Below, piece by piece: positions 46,512-55,744 of a stretch of 64,000 nucleotides of DNA (position 1 is the first letter of the stretch; each line of letters opens with the position of its first letter). The position numbers and the translations under genes were made by a program. The notes below the pieces were generated by a model. It had not been told where the DNA came from. It ran no database searches and saw nothing but the letters and a program-made list of their open reading frames with translations. This stretch comes from Gammaproteobacteria bacterium (GTDB taxonomy: Bacteria > Pseudomonadota > Gammaproteobacteria > Steroidobacterales > Woeseiaceae): positions 1 through 64,000 of the forward strand of contig JAHZJK010000026.1 in NCBI GenBank assembly GCA_022600955.1. The letters run 5' to 3'.

Positions 46512-48166
46512 GTAGAATAATTAAGGCGCCGACAGGTACCAAGCTGTCTGCAAAAAGCTGGCTGACTGAAGCACCACTTCGGATGCTGATGAACAATCTC
46601 GATCCACAGGTCGCCGAGCGACCAGAGGATCTGGTTGTCTACGGCGGCATCGGCAAGGCGGCACGCAATTGGGAATGTTTCGATGCAATTGTCGCGGCCC
46701 TTAAAGAGCTAAATGACGATGAAACCTTGCTTGTGCAATCCGGAAAGCCGGTCGGGGTTTTTCAGACACATGCCGATGCACCACGTGTGCTGATCGCCAA
46801 CTCAAACCTGGTACCCGCCTGGGCGAACTGGGAGCACTTTCGGGAGCTCGATCGCAAGGGCCTCATGATGTACGGGCAGATGACGGCGGGATCCTGGATA
46901 TACATCGGTAGTCAGGGCATCGTGCAGGGCACTTACGAAACATTTGTCGAAATGGGTCGCCAACACTATGACGGTGACCTGGCCGGGCGGTGGATACTGA
47001 CAGCAGGTCTTGGCGGCATGGGTGGCGCGCAGCCGCTGGCGGCGACGATGGCAGGCGCATCGATGCTCGCGATCGAGTGCCAGCAAGACCGTATAGACAT
47101 GCGTTTGGAAACCGGCTATCTCGATAAGAGCGCGAAGACTCTCGATGAGGCGCTGGCGATGATCGACGAGGCTGTAGCAAGTAAGGCAGCGGTATCGGTC
47201 GGGCTGCTGGGTAACGCAGCGGAGATTCTCCCTGAGATGATCAAGCGTGGCATTCGCCCAGATGCCGTTACTGACCAGACTTCGGCGCACGACCCCGCGA
47301 ACGGTTATCTGCCTGCTGGCTGGAGCGTCGAGGAGTGGCTGCAAAAACGTGAGTCTGATCCGGCATCGGTAGCCGCTGCGTCGGTCAGGTCGATGGCGGT
47401 ACACGTCAAAGCCATGCTCGAGTTTCAGGATCTGGGAATTCCAACATTCGACTACGGCAACAACATTCGTCAGGTCGCATTTGATGAGGGCGTCGAAAAC
47501 GCGTTCGATTTCCCGGGATTCGTCCCTGCCTACGTTCGGCCGCTGTTTTGCCGCGGTATTGGACCGTTTCGCTGGGCAGCGTTGTCCGGTGACCCCGAAG
47601 ACATATACAAAACCGACGCAAAGGTGAAAGAACTGATCCCTGATGATGCGCATTTGCACAACTGGCTCGACGCCGCTCGCGAGCGCATTCAGTTTCAGGG
47701 GCTACCTGCCCGAATCTGCTGGGTCGGCCTCGGGCAGCGGCACCGCCTCGGTCTGGCTTTCAATGAGATGGTGCGCAACGGCGAGCTGAAGGCGCCGGTC
47801 GTTATCGGTCGCGACCATCTTGATAGTGGTTCGGTGGCGAGCCCCAATCGTGAAACCGAAAGCATGAAAGATGGAAGTGACGCTGTGTCTGACTGGGCGT
47901 TGCTGAATGCGCTGCTGAGCACAGCCGGCGGCGCAACGTGGGTGTCACTTCACCATGGCGGTGGCGTCGGTATGGGTTACTCGCAGCACGCCGGCCTGGT
48001 TATTGTCTGTGATGGCAGCGAGGCGGCTGACAAGCGGATCGAGCGGGTGCTCTGGAATGACCCGGCGAGCGGCGTGATGCGTCATGCTGATGCGGGTTAC
48101 GAAATCGCGATAGACAGTGCGCGCGAGCACGGTCTCAATTTGCCAATGTTGGGAGGTGCTAAATGA
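46508..48166 (+). CDS. hutU: Urocanate hydratase
   Basis: Second step of histidine breakdown, urocanate to imidazolonepropionate, with tightly bound NAD. 552 residues, usual size. Signatures: LMMLMNN-like [31 protein letters not shown] at the start (in parts), [56 protein letters not shown], and the late [15 protein letters not shown] loop. Intact. Linked to hutC and hutH by four-base overlaps, so hut enzymes are made in fixed ratio. Confidence 0.97.
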   Translation: MSRIIKAPTGTKLSAKSWLTEAPLRMLMNNLDPQVAERPEDLVVYGGIGKAARNWECFDAIVAALKELNDDETLLVQSGKPVGVFQTHADAPRVLIANSNLVPAWANWEHFRELDRKGLMMYGQMTAGSWIYIGSQGIVQGTYETFVEMGRQHYDGDLAGRWILTAGLGGMGGAQPLAATMAGASMLAIECQQDRIDMRLETGYLDKSAKTLDEALAMIDEAVASKAAVSVGLLGNAAEILPEMIKRGIRPDAVTDQTSAHDPANGYLPAGWSVEEWLQKRESDPASVAAASVRSMAVHVKAMLEFQDLGIPTFDYGNNIRQVAFDEGVENAFDFPGFVPAYVRPLFCRGIGPFRWAALSGDPEDIYKTDAKVKELIPDDAHLHNWLDAARERIQFQGLPARICWVGLGQRHRLGLAFNEMVRNGELKAPVVIGRDHLDSGSVASPNRETESMKDGSDAVSDWALLNALLSTAGGATWVSLHHGGGVGMGYSQHAGLVIVCDGSEAADKRIERVLWNDPASGVMRHADAGYEIAIDSAREHGLNLPMLGGAK

Positions 48167-49692
48167 AGCTCGTAATCGACAATCAGCTAATCACACTTGA
48201 GGTGTTGCGTGCGGCCTGGCAGGAGCCCGTGACTGTATCACTGGGCGATAGTGCGAAACGCCGTGTCGCCGAATCGAACGAGCTAATCGACGATGTGGTT
48301 GCTGGCGGTGAACAGGTCTACGGCGTCAACACGGGTTTCGGGCAGTTGGCGTCCGTCCGTATCAGCGATGACGAACTGGCGCACTTGCAGGAAAACCTTG
48401 TGCGATCCCATGCTGTCGGAGTTGGAGAGGACCTCGACGACGAAATCGTGCGCCTGACGATGTTGATGAAAGTCATCGCGTTGGCGGAGGGTTTTTCGGG
48501 CGTGCGCGTCGAGTTGGTTGAAGCGCTTTGCGCGCTGATAAACAACAATATCTATCCGCGCATTCCGTCCCGTGGTTCGGTAGGTGCGTCCGGAGACCTT
48601 GCACCGCTCGCGCACATGGCGGGAGCTCTGATCGGTGTCGGTGAGGTTCGAGTCAACGGAGGGCTCATGCCAGCAGCTGCCGCCTTGCGCGAAGCCGGTA
48701 TCCAGCCGGTCAAGCTTGCGCCGAAAGAGGGCTTGGCGTTGCTCAATGGCACGCAGGTTTCGACGGCCCTGACGCTGGCGGGTGTATTTCGAACGGAGAA
48801 TCTGCTTGCCGCCGCACTCATGGCCGGGGCGATGGCGTCGGATGCGGTGCAGGGAAGTGACACCCCATTCGATAAACGCATCCAGAATGTACGTGGACAC
48901 GGTGGCCAGATTGCCGTTGCCGGAGTATTGCGTGAGCTCATGCACGGTAGTGATATTCGTGCGTCGCACGTAGAGTGCGGTCGTGTTCAGGACCCTTACT
49001 CAATTCGCTGCCAGCCGCAGGTAATCGGTGCGTGTCTCGATGTCATCCGGCATGTGTGCACCGTTCTCGAAACAGAAGCCAATGCGGTGACTGACAACCC
49101 GCTCGTGTTTACGGATTCGAAGTCAGTTCTGTCGGGCGGAAACTTTCATGCCGAGCCTGTCGCGCTTGCTGCCGACTACCTGGCGCTTGCGATCTCTGAA
49201 ATAGGCGCCCTGTCAGAACGTCGCATCGCGCTACTCATTGATTCACACCTGAGCGGCCTGCCAGCATTTCTTGTCAAGGATGGTGGGCTGAACAGCGGCT
49301 TCATGATGGCGCAGGTCACCGCTGCCGCCCTGGCGTCGGAGAACAAGTCGCATGCTCACCCGGCAAGTGTCGACAGCCTACCGACATCAGCAAATCAGGA
49401 AGACCATGTCAGCATGGCGACTTTTGCGGGACGACGACTGCACACGATGCTTGATAATGTTGCTGATATTCTCGCAATCGAACTCTTGGCTGCTGCACAG
49501 GGAGTCGAATTTCACCACCCGAAGAAAAGCTCGCCGTTAATTGAGGAGGCGCTTGCTGGCGTGCGGGTCATTTCGCCGCCCTACAACGAAGATCGCTCCT
49601 TGTCTTCCGATATTCGCCGTGTCGCCGCCACTATCGACGATGGCGACTATTGCCAATACGCTGCCTCCGTTCTGCCCAGTCTGAGTACATGA
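48163..49692 (+). CDS. hutH: Histidine ammonia-lyase
   Basis: First step, histidine to urocanate and ammonia. 509 residues. The Ala-Ser-Gly that forms the MIO cofactor is in [18 protein letters not shown], with GVNTGFGQL, the [15 protein letters not shown] tyrosine loop and the [20 protein letters not shown] block all in place. A HAL rather than TAL identity is supported by the operon. Overlaps hutU (ATGA) before and hutG (ATGA) after. Confidence 0.97.
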   Translation: MKLVIDNQLITLEVLRAAWQEPVTVSLGDSAKRRVAESNELIDDVVAGGEQVYGVNTGFGQLASVRISDDELAHLQENLVRSHAVGVGEDLDDEIVRLTMLMKVIALAEGFSGVRVELVEALCALINNNIYPRIPSRGSVGASGDLAPLAHMAGALIGVGEVRVNGGLMPAAAALREAGIQPVKLAPKEGLALLNGTQVSTALTLAGVFRTENLLAAALMAGAMASDAVQGSDTPFDKRIQNVRGHGGQIAVAGVLRELMHGSDIRASHVECGRVQDPYSIRCQPQVIGACLDVIRHVCTVLETEANAVTDNPLVFTDSKSVLSGGNFHAEPVALAADYLALAISEIGALSERRIALLIDSHLSGLPAFLVKDGGLNSGFMMAQVTAAALASENKSHAHPASVDSLPTSANQEDHVSMATFAGRRLHTMLDNVADILAIELLAAAQGVEFHHPKKSSPLIEEALAGVRVISPPYNEDRSLSSDIRRVAATIDDGDYCQYAASVLPSLST

Positions 49693-50474
49693 GTGAAGTA
49701 TTCGACTTTGTTGCGGGCGACTTGCCGCTGTTAATAAGCGTTCCGCACGACGGACGTGATCTGCCATCGAAAATTCGCGACCGTATGACACCTGCTGGGC
49801 AGGCGATTCCGGATACAGACTGGGATGTCGCACGCCTCTACGAGTTTGTAGAAGACATGGGCGCATGCATGTTGGTCGCAAAAAATTCCCGTTACGTTGT
49901 CGACCTGAATCGCTCCGCCGACGATGAGGTGCTGTACCCGGGACAGCTCGTTACAGGCCTCTGTCCGGAGCACACTTTTGGCGGCGACGCCATATACCGG
50001 AGCGGTGTTGTCAGTGAAGGTGAGCAACGTGGTCGCGTCGAAACTTACTGGCGTCCGTACCATGAAAAATTGCAACAGACGCTGGACGCAATGTGCACTA
50101 CGCATGGCGTTGCGCTGCTGTGGGACGCGCACTCTATTCCGAGCAAAGTACCGCGCCTGTTTGACGGCGAGTTGCCGGTTTTGAATATCGGCAGCAATAG
50201 TGGCAAAAGTTGTGGTGCCGACATCGAGAGCGCAGTCGCCGCGGTCGCAACGGCGAGTGACTACAACGCAGTGCTGAACGGGCGCTTCAAAGGCGGCTTC
50301 ATTACGCGCAACTATGGCAAGCCTTCAAAAGGCGTACACGCGCTGCAACTTGAGATTGCGCAGCGGGCATATTGGAATGAGGGCCTGGGCAGATTCGACG
50401 ACGCTAGCGCCGAGCCGCTTCGTGATACTCTCAAAAACATGCTGATAGCTTTTCTGGATGCCGCCAAAAAATGA
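49689..50474 (+). CDS. hutG: N-formylglutamate deformylase
   Basis: Hydrolyses N-formylglutamate to glutamate and formate. 261 residues of the HutG2/N-formylglutamate amidohydrolase family: SVPHDGRDLP near the start, TDWDVARLYEF, VDLNRSADDE, and the late GGFITRNYGKPSKGVHALQLEIAQR. Zinc ligands fit H, E and H of these. The formate made here could be oxidised by the formate dehydrogenase at 57331-62180. The stop overlaps the sulfite dehydrogenase ATG (ATGA), so the two operons may be read as one. Confidence 0.93.
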   Translation: MSEVFDFVAGDLPLLISVPHDGRDLPSKIRDRMTPAGQAIPDTDWDVARLYEFVEDMGACMLVAKNSRYVVDLNRSADDEVLYPGQLVTGLCPEHTFGGDAIYRSGVVSEGEQRGRVETYWRPYHEKLQQTLDAMCTTHGVALLWDAHSIPSKVPRLFDGELPVLNIGSNSGKSCGADIESAVAAVATASDYNAVLNGRFKGGFITRNYGKPSKGVHALQLEIAQRAYWNEGLGRFDDASAEPLRDTLKNMLIAFLDAAKK

Positions 50475-51790
50475 CCGAGAGAAAGAAGGGTCTGCACGAA
50501 CTCTACTCGGAGAGTCCGTCGCAGGCTGACGAGGAACTGTGGGGTCGCACGGCAGATCCTGTTTCACGCAGAGGATTCGTGCGTGGGTCCGGTCTCGCCG
50601 CAATGAGCGTCGCACTGGGCGCAAGCATCCCGTTCGCTCAGTATATGCCGGGTGGTCTGATTCCTGCGGCACTCGCGCAGTCGGACGAGGAGTTTACGCT
50701 ACCGGGCAAGTCAGGCCTGGTTGTGCTCAATGACCGCCCGATCAATGCGGAAGTACCCGCACACCTGCTCGACGATCCCGTGACACCTGCATCCCGAATG
50801 TTCGTGCGCAACAACGGTATTCCACCGTCCACATTTGATGTTGACCCGCAAGCCTGGGAAATCCGCGTGGAGGGAGAAGCCTGTGAGCGGCCGCAGGTTT
50901 TCACGCTGCGCGATTTACAGGCTCGATTTAAGCACCACACGCTGCAGTTGCAGCTTGAGTGCGGCGGCAATGGCCGCTCGGAGTTCTACCCGGGTGCCAA
51001 AGGTAATCAATGGACGACCGGGGCAATCGGCTGTCCGGAATGGACAGGGGTGCGGCTTGGCGATGTCCTGAAAGAATGCGGTGTTGGTGAAAATGCGGTC
51101 TACGTCGCTTACGAGGGCGCGGATTCACATTTGTCAGGAGATCCGACCAAAGTACCCATTTCCCGCGGCGTGCCTGTGCAGAAAGCGCTCGAAGAGGAGT
51201 CGCTGTTAGTTTGGGCGATGAACGGCAAACCCTTACCTGAGCTGCATGGCTATCCTGTGCGCATGCTGTGTTCGGGTTGGCCCGCTTCGGTCAGCGGCAA
51301 GTGGGTCACAAGGGTGCTTGTAAGGGACCGGATTCACGACGGTGCCAAGATGACAGGGCAGTCGTATCGGGTGCCATGCAAGCCGGTCGCGCCCGGCTCC
51401 AAGGTGAGCGACGACGAGATGTGCATCATTGAGTCAATGCCCGTGAAGTCGCTGATCACTTTTCCGAAGTCGGGCGTTAGTCACTCGCTTGGCAGCAAGC
51501 TGACCTTGCGCGGTCACGCCTGGGCTGGCGATACTCGCGTGAAGTCGCTGTTTACATCAATCGACTTTGGTGCAACCTGGCAAAAAGCGCAGCTGAGTAA
51601 GCCGAAAAACCGGCTTGCCTGGCAGCATTGGTCAGCTAGCGTTGAATTTCCTGTCGACGGCTACTACGAGGTATGGGCTCGCGCTGTCGACAAGCATGGG
51701 CGCTCGCAACCAATGGTGTTGCCAGGTTGGAACCCGCGCGGATATCTCAACAACGCCTGCCATCGCGTAGCGGTGAAGGTAACGGCGTGA
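50471..51790 (+). CDS. Periplasmic sulfite dehydrogenase molybdenum subunit (SorA/SoxC family)
   Basis: Oxidises sulfite to sulfate with a molybdopterin. 439 residues: a Tat signal with SRRGFVRG (residues about 32-39) after a long polar N-region, then the sulfite oxidase fold. The molybdenum-ligating cysteine lies in LQLQLECGGNGRSEFYPG; PEWTGVRLGDVLKECG and GFHGYPVR-like LPELHGYPVRMLCSGW follow, and a C-terminal dimerisation domain ends DKHGRSQPMVLPGWNPRGY. The cytochrome gene overlaps its stop as GTGA, so the pair is a SorAB-type enzyme; no other sox gene is in sight, so SoxC is less likely. ATGA overlap with hutG. Confidence 0.88.
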   Translation: MTERKKGLHELYSESPSQADEELWGRTADPVSRRGFVRGSGLAAMSVALGASIPFAQYMPGGLIPAALAQSDEEFTLPGKSGLVVLNDRPINAEVPAHLLDDPVTPASRMFVRNNGIPPSTFDVDPQAWEIRVEGEACERPQVFTLRDLQARFKHHTLQLQLECGGNGRSEFYPGAKGNQWTTGAIGCPEWTGVRLGDVLKECGVGENAVYVAYEGADSHLSGDPTKVPISRGVPVQKALEEESLLVWAMNGKPLPELHGYPVRMLCSGWPASVSGKWVTRVLVRDRIHDGAKMTGQSYRVPCKPVAPGSKVSDDEMCIIESMPVKSLITFPKSGVSHSLGSKLTLRGHAWAGDTRVKSLFTSIDFGATWQKAQLSKPKNRLAWQHWSASVEFPVDGYYEVWARAVDKHGRSQPMVLPGWNPRGYLNNACHRVAVKVTA

Positions 51791-52131
51791 GAGCGGTGCT
51801 GCTGCTCTTGGCCGTGCTGCCGTTTTCAACGGCTGCAGCGGAATCGGATCCTGCGACCGGCCTGATCAAGAAACCGGGCTGGGAGCATGTTCGAGTGCAT
51901 TGCGGTGGTTGTCATTCGCATGCGCTGGTCACCAGCCAGCGCGCCGATCGGCAAACCTGGCTCGATATTATTCGCTGGATGCAGGCAACGCAGAATCTGT
52001 GGCAGTTTCAGCCTGAGGTCGAGACGCAAATCCTTGATTATCTTGCCGCAAACTACCCGCCGCAACCGAATCGTCGGCGCGCGCCTATACCGCAGGGGCT
52101 AATGCCTGGAACAGATCCGGGCGTTCAGTAA
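51787..52131 (+). CDS. Monohaem cytochrome c, partner of sulfite dehydrogenase
   Basis: 114 residues with a short signal (RAVLLLLAVLPFSTAAA). One haem site, VHCGGCH, is at C39-C42-H43. The remaining sequence is a small class I-like domain (TWLDIIRWMQATQNLWQF and an ending NYPPQPNRRRAPI); a methionine in IRWMQATQ is a candidate axial ligand. The GTG start at 51787 is in a GTGA overlap with the sulfite dehydrogenase stop. It should take electrons from the molybdenum subunit and pass them to a cytochrome or terminal oxidase. Confidence 0.85.
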   Translation: MRAVLLLLAVLPFSTAAAESDPATGLIKKPGWEHVRVHCGGCHSHALVTSQRADRQTWLDIIRWMQATQNLWQFQPEVETQILDYLAANYPPQPNRRRAPIPQGLMPGTDPGVQ

Positions 52132-52140
52132 GCGTTCAGC

Positions 52141-52162
52141 CGGCGAGCACTAATGTTCGCCG
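52141..52162 (+). other. Hairpin after the sulfite dehydrogenase cytochrome
   Basis: CGGCGAGC and GTTCGCCG pair over seven of eight bases, just after two direct copies of GCGTTCAG (52122-52140 region). No T-run follows, so it is at best a weak terminator. The next gene starts at 52237. Confidence 0.3.
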
Positions 52163-52236
52163 CTCAATCTGGGCTATCATTGCTTCTATACTCGGTTGGC
52201 CGTAGGGTCGGACCGGCAATTCACAGGAATCAGATC

Positions 52237-52788
52237 ATGAAATCGCACCTCAAATCATTTCGTTCTATCGGCGCGCTTGTCGCCTTGCTGTTAGCCAGCA
52301 CAGTATTCGCGTCGTCTGCGTCGAAAATAGATCGCGAATCAGACAAAGCGCTGATTGTTTTTAATGAAGAAATCAGTGGCTCCGAGATTTTCCTGAACCA
52401 GGCGGCTGGGTACCTGGTCTTCCCGCGTGTGATCAAGGTCGGAATCGGTGTGGGTGCTGAAACCGGTGAGGGTGTCTTGCGAGTGGGCGGCCAGACGGTT
52501 GCGTACTACCGGACGACAGCCGGTTCGATCGGTTTGCAGCTTGGTGCGCAGGCGAAGTCGATCGTCATTGCTTTTCTGACGAAAGAGGCGTTACAGAAAT
52601 TTCAGAATTCGAATGGCTGGAAAGTGGGTGTTGACGGTTCAGTTGCGTTGATTGATCTCGGTGCGGGCAAGACCATCGACACCGACAACGTCAGGGATCC
52701 GGTCGTCGGGTTCATCTTTGGTTCGAAAGGCCTGATGTACAACCTGACGCTGGAAGGTTCGAAATTCACCAAGCTCGACAAGTCCTGA
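52237..52788 (+). CDS. Exported Ysc84-type lipid-binding domain protein
   Basis: 183 residues with a signal peptide ending near residue 30 (STVFASS) and a domain of the Ysc84/BPSL1445 type: FLNQAAGYLVFPRVIKVGIGVGAETGEGVL at its core (in parts GYLVFPRV and GVGAETGEGVL), GSIGLQLGAQAKSIVIAF and the end VYGVIFGSKGLM-like VVGFIFGSKGLMYNLTLEGS. Eukaryotic Ysc84 relatives bind phosphoinositides; in bacteria these are periplasmic and their role is unknown. ATG at 52237. The stop is inside CTGA, where the next gene may begin. Confidence 0.85.
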   Translation: MKSHLKSFRSIGALVALLLASTVFASSASKIDRESDKALIVFNEEISGSEIFLNQAAGYLVFPRVIKVGIGVGAETGEGVLRVGGQTVAYYRTTAGSIGLQLGAQAKSIVIAFLTKEALQKFQNSNGWKVGVDGSVALIDLGAGKTIDTDNVRDPVVGFIFGSKGLMYNLTLEGSKFTKLDKS

Positions 52789-53216
52789 ACAAGCAATCGT
52801 TTTCAAACCGGCTTTCTCAGGGCGCGCGTGCGCTGCCTGAGAGGGGTCACGGTTGGTTTCGGACCTGGTTTCGAAAAGTATGGGACCTGCGCGGTGGTGG
52901 GCTTTACGCGTGCGGATTTGCGGCAACCTTTCTCTGGCTCGAAGCCGGCTCGATTATCGATGACTTCAAGCAGATCCACCTCTTGTTTGACGGGCAGGTC
53001 GTCAAATTTGTGCTTAACTTCATTATCGATTCATTCAAGAACACTGTTGCTGCATTCATGTGGCCCGTGAACATCGTGACTTCTTATCAGCCTTACGGCG
53101 CAATAAGTTTGGGGTTGGCATTCTGGCTGTTTCCAATCTTCGTCAAGCCACATATTGAGAAGTGGATGTTTGATGGCGAGCCCGCGGCCGTCGACTCAGA
53201 ACAGGAAGAAAAATGA
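52785..53216 (+). CDS. Membrane protein with a non-canonical (CTG) start
   Basis: Open in frame from before 52785 to TGA at 53214-53216. No ATG, GTG or TTG occurs until 52983, which would cut the protein in mid-domain. The CTG at 52785 overlaps the Ysc84 stop as CTGA and gives 143 residues: a basic start (NKQSFSNRLSQGARALPERG), a membrane segment GLYACGFAATFLWL, and a second one GAISLGLAFWLFPIFV. TWFRKVWDLRGGGLYACGFA looks conserved in form. Not a recognised family. The following reductase ATG overlaps its stop (ATGA). The start remains unproven. Confidence 0.5.
   Translation: MNKQSFSNRLSQGARALPERGHGWFRTWFRKVWDLRGGGLYACGFAATFLWLEAGSIIDDFKQIHLLFDGQVVKFVLNFIIDSFKNTVAAFMWPVNIVTSYQPYGAISLGLAFWLFPIFVKPHIEKWMFDGEPAAVDSEQEEK
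52815..52842 (+). other. Strong hairpin after the Ysc84 gene, inside the CTG-start reading frame
   Basis: TCTCAGG (52815-52821) pairs with CCTGAGA (52836-52842), followed inward by GCGC/GCGC with a two-base TG bulge and a GCGT loop. It starts 27 nt after the Ysc84 stop. No T-run follows. It may slow transcription or translation into the next frame. Confidence 0.45.
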
Positions 53217-54316
53217 AACTACGTTACAAAATTCTGATTGGCTTTCTTGGTGTTGTTGCGATCGGCATCACGACGCTAGCTGTGGTTATCGGCAAGACAG
53301 ATGAGTGTGTGCCGATGCAGGCTGTGGCGGAAGGCCCCGAGTCAATGACGGCAGTACTCTACAATTGCTACGGTGGCCCCGAGGTATTGCAGACCACCAC
53401 GGTCGCAAAGCCAGTGCCGGCGGACAATGAAGTCCTGGTCAAGGTTCGCGCAGCTGCGGTCAACCCGCTCGACTGGCATTTTATGCGTGGCTCGCCGTAC
53501 CTGATGCGGCTGATGTCGGGTCTGGGTAAACCAGAAGACGAAAGAATGGGTGTTGATTTTGCCGGCGTAGTTGAGTCCGTCGGCAAGGATGTGACGCGCT
53601 ATGCACCGGGCGACGAAGTATTTGGCGGGCGCAGTGGTGCATTTGCCGAGTACCTGCTGATTCCCGAAGATCGCGGTATGGCACATAAGCCTGCCAATGT
53701 GACCTTCGAACAGGCAGCAACGGTCGCCATCGCCGGCGTTACGGCTATTGAGGCGCTACGCGACAAGGGACAGGTGAAGCCGGGCGACAAGGTGCTCATC
53801 AACGGTGCGTCGGGTGGCGTCGGGACATTCGCTGTGCAACTCGCAAAAGCAATGGGGGCCGAAGTAAGTGGCGTCTGTAGTACACGCAATGTAGAGCTGG
53901 TCACATCACTCGGTGCTGACCGTGTGTATGACTACACCAGGGAAAACTATACTGAAGGCGACGAGAAGTTTGACGTGATCGTCGACATGGTCGGCAACCA
54001 CCCGCATCTCGACAATTTGGGCGTCCTGGAGTCCGACGGAATTCTGGTGATGGTTGGCGGCGCAAAAGGAGACTGGGTGGCACCTCTTAAGGGACCGCTA
54101 AAGGCCATGATGTTGGGACCTTTCGTCGATCAGGAAATGATCACGCTGCTGGCCGGCATGGATGCAGAAGAACTGGCCGAACTTGGTGAGTATATGGCAG
54201 CCGGCGATATGACACCGGTGATTGACCAGCGTTTTTCGTTTGCCGAGATCGAAGACGCTATTCGCTACTCCGAGACCGGGCGCGCGCGCGGCAAGATTGT
54301 TGTAACTATGGAATAG
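53213..54316 (+). CDS. Membrane-anchored zinc-independent quinone-oxidoreductase-like enzyme (MDR family)
   Basis: 367 residues: a membrane segment (about 8-26, ILIGFLGVVAIGITTLAVVI), then a medium-chain reductase domain. AAVNPLDWHFMRG, MGVDFAGVVESVGKDV and the nucleotide motif INGASGGVGTFAVQLAKAMGA mark the zeta-crystallin-like quinone-reductase branch without zinc-binding cysteines. Positive-inside charge (MKLRYK) suggests that the catalytic domain lies in the periplasm, where NAD(P)H is scarce; this is odd and may mean the segment is not a true anchor. ATGA overlap with the previous gene. Confidence 0.85.
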   Translation: MKLRYKILIGFLGVVAIGITTLAVVIGKTDECVPMQAVAEGPESMTAVLYNCYGGPEVLQTTTVAKPVPADNEVLVKVRAAAVNPLDWHFMRGSPYLMRLMSGLGKPEDERMGVDFAGVVESVGKDVTRYAPGDEVFGGRSGAFAEYLLIPEDRGMAHKPANVTFEQAATVAIAGVTAIEALRDKGQVKPGDKVLINGASGGVGTFAVQLAKAMGAEVSGVCSTRNVELVTSLGADRVYDYTRENYTEGDEKFDVIVDMVGNHPHLDNLGVLESDGILVMVGGAKGDWVAPLKGPLKAMMLGPFVDQEMITLLAGMDAEELAELGEYMAAGDMTPVIDQRFSFAEIEDAIRYSETGRARGKIVVTME

Positions 54317-54326
54317 GTGTTGTTAC

Positions 54327-54635
54327 GTGCGACTGATAGTTTTCGCTTCGATGCTGCTGCTGGCTGCGTGTTTGCCGGCATCGAAGTTGTCTGACTACAG
54401 GTGCCTCGAATCCCCGCGGCACACGTATGCGAAAGTAGAGGGTATGGCACACGGGTACCAATGCCGTCGCGCCATTGGCGAATGCGAAATCGGTTTCGTT
54501 CAGCTGGACGACACGGCAGAAGAGTGCGAGTCCAACGCGCGGTGTGAATATCTGACCGGCTCATGTTTTTGCCCGCCCGGAATGCAGTGTATTTGTGGTG
54601 GCGGCTCGCCCGGGCAATGCCAGTCCAGAGAATAG
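54327..54635 (+). CDS. Cysteine-rich lipoprotein
   Basis: 102 residues. The GTG start with AGGTG eight bases upstream gives MRLIVFASMLLLAACLP, a lipoprotein signal with LLAAC. The mature part has ten cysteines spread over about 87 residues, enough for five disulfides, with the closing cluster GSCFCPPGMQCICGGGSPGQC. No domain is recognised; the pattern resembles small secreted, disulfide-knotted inhibitors. It lies between the reductase and a small membrane protein gene, on the same strand with short gaps. Confidence 0.7.
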   Translation: MRLIVFASMLLLAACLPASKLSDYRCLESPRHTYAKVEGMAHGYQCRRAIGECEIGFVQLDDTAEECESNARCEYLTGSCFCPPGMQCICGGGSPGQCQSRE

Positions 54636-54649
54636 ACAGGGAGGCGATC

Positions 54650-54910
54650 ATGCTGGAAATAGCAATCATTGCGTACGTTCTGCTTTCTTTGGTCGCGACG
54701 ATAGTTGTTGTTCGTTCGGGGCATCTGGAGCGCGGCCAGTTGATTTATCAAAGCCTTGGGATCTGGCTGATCCCATTCCTGGGGGCTCTTGTCGTGGTCG
54801 TGTTTCATTCTGTCGTCCATACAAACATGACGACCAAGGCCAAGCCCTGGCGTGGATCAGTCAACAGCGACGATCCGCTCGCAAGCGACCTTCACACAGA
54901 CCTTGATTGA
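54650..54910 (+). CDS. Small membrane protein, two segments
   Basis: 86 residues from the ATG at 54650, preceded by GGGAGG. Two hydrophobic segments (about 4-22 and 35-60) and a polar tail. The GHLERGQLIYQSLGIWLIPFLGALVV stretch resembles the phospholipase D N-terminal (PLDc_N) pair of helices, common in small bacterial membrane proteins. Function unknown. The following acetyltransferase starts 14 nt downstream. Confidence 0.65.
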   Translation: MLEIAIIAYVLLSLVATIVVVRSGHLERGQLIYQSLGIWLIPFLGALVVVVFHSVVHTNMTTKAKPWRGSVNSDDPLASDLHTDLD

Positions 54911-54924
54911 CAGAAGGGCTGGCA

Positions 54925-55701
54925 ATGACGCAACCCAACACCACGCAATCTCTGACCGGGGATTTAAGTCACCTGGGTCTTCGCCAGGGCATGACCGTGA
55001 TGGTTCATTCATCGCTCCGAAAGATCGGCTGGACCGTCGGCGGGCCCGTCGCCGTGGTTCGTGCGCTACTCGACGCGCTTGGTCCGGAAGGGACCCTTGT
55101 CATGCCGGCAGAGTCGCCCTATGTATCAGACCCGAGCGATTGGGACGACCAGCGCGTAAAGGCTGAATGGCATGACGCAATACGCGAGTACCTGCCCGTA
55201 TTTGACCCGCAGACCACACCGACAACCATGGGCGCTATCGCGGAGTCGTTCAGGACGTACCCGGGAACTTCGCGCAGCGATCACCCGATGGTCTCCGTTT
55301 GCGCCAATGGGCATCTTGCACAGGATATAACAGCGCAGCATTCGCTGGCCTTTTGTGAGGGTCGCGGTACGCCGTTTGAGAAGCTTTACGATGTCGATGC
55401 ACAAATTCTGCTGCTGGGCGTCGGATTCAACCGATGTACGTCCCTGCATTATGCCGAATCGCTGGTGCCGAATCGGCGAACGACTGTGCATCGCTACCCG
55501 ATGATGATCAATGGGGAACGAAGGTGGGTTGAGAATGAGGATATGGCGAATGACAATGGAGTCCATTTCCCAGTCGTTGGCGAACAATTCGTCGCAAGCA
55601 ATAGCATTCGCGTTGCTACTGTTGGTGAAGCAGACGCCATGCTTGTTTCAACGCGGCAGCTGGTGGACTTTGCCGAGTCGTACTTCGCTCGTGAGCTTTG
55701 A
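54925..55701 (+). CDS. Aminoglycoside N(3)-acetyltransferase-like enzyme
   Basis: 258 residues of the AAC(3) family (antibiotic-type acetyltransferase fold). VMVHSSLRKIGWTVGGP, GTLVMPAESPY, PTTMGAIAESFRTYPG, and SDHPMVSVCANG hold the conserved contacts; RGTPFEKLYDVDAQILLLGVGFNRCTSLHYAE is the cofactor/catalytic block. Chromosomal, without mobile element. Related YokD-like enzymes may have other substrates, so drug resistance is not established. The ATG at 54925 follows AGAAGGG; the codons before it lack similarity. Confidence 0.85.
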   Translation: MTQPNTTQSLTGDLSHLGLRQGMTVMVHSSLRKIGWTVGGPVAVVRALLDALGPEGTLVMPAESPYVSDPSDWDDQRVKAEWHDAIREYLPVFDPQTTPTTMGAIAESFRTYPGTSRSDHPMVSVCANGHLAQDITAQHSLAFCEGRGTPFEKLYDVDAQILLLGVGFNRCTSLHYAESLVPNRRTTVHRYPMMINGERRWVENEDMANDNGVHFPVVGEQFVASNSIRVATVGEADAMLVSTRQLVDFAESYFAREL

Positions 55702-55744
55702 TATCTTATACGTCGGTCCGACAGGATAAACAGGAGAGATAAGG

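Noticed and set aside
46802..47659. 285-codon minus-strand frame opposite hutU
   Set aside because: hutU is unmistakable and the antisense product has no recognisable domain or ribosome site.
50471..52131. SoxCD rather than SorAB
   Set aside because: The cytochrome is small and carries one haem, and no other sox genes are nearby; SorAB-type is the better reading.
52828..53070. 80-codon plus-strand frame in the region of the CTG-start gene
   Set aside because: Its product is low-complexity serine/arginine rich; the frame in 52785-53216 has membrane segments and is coupled to the next gene.
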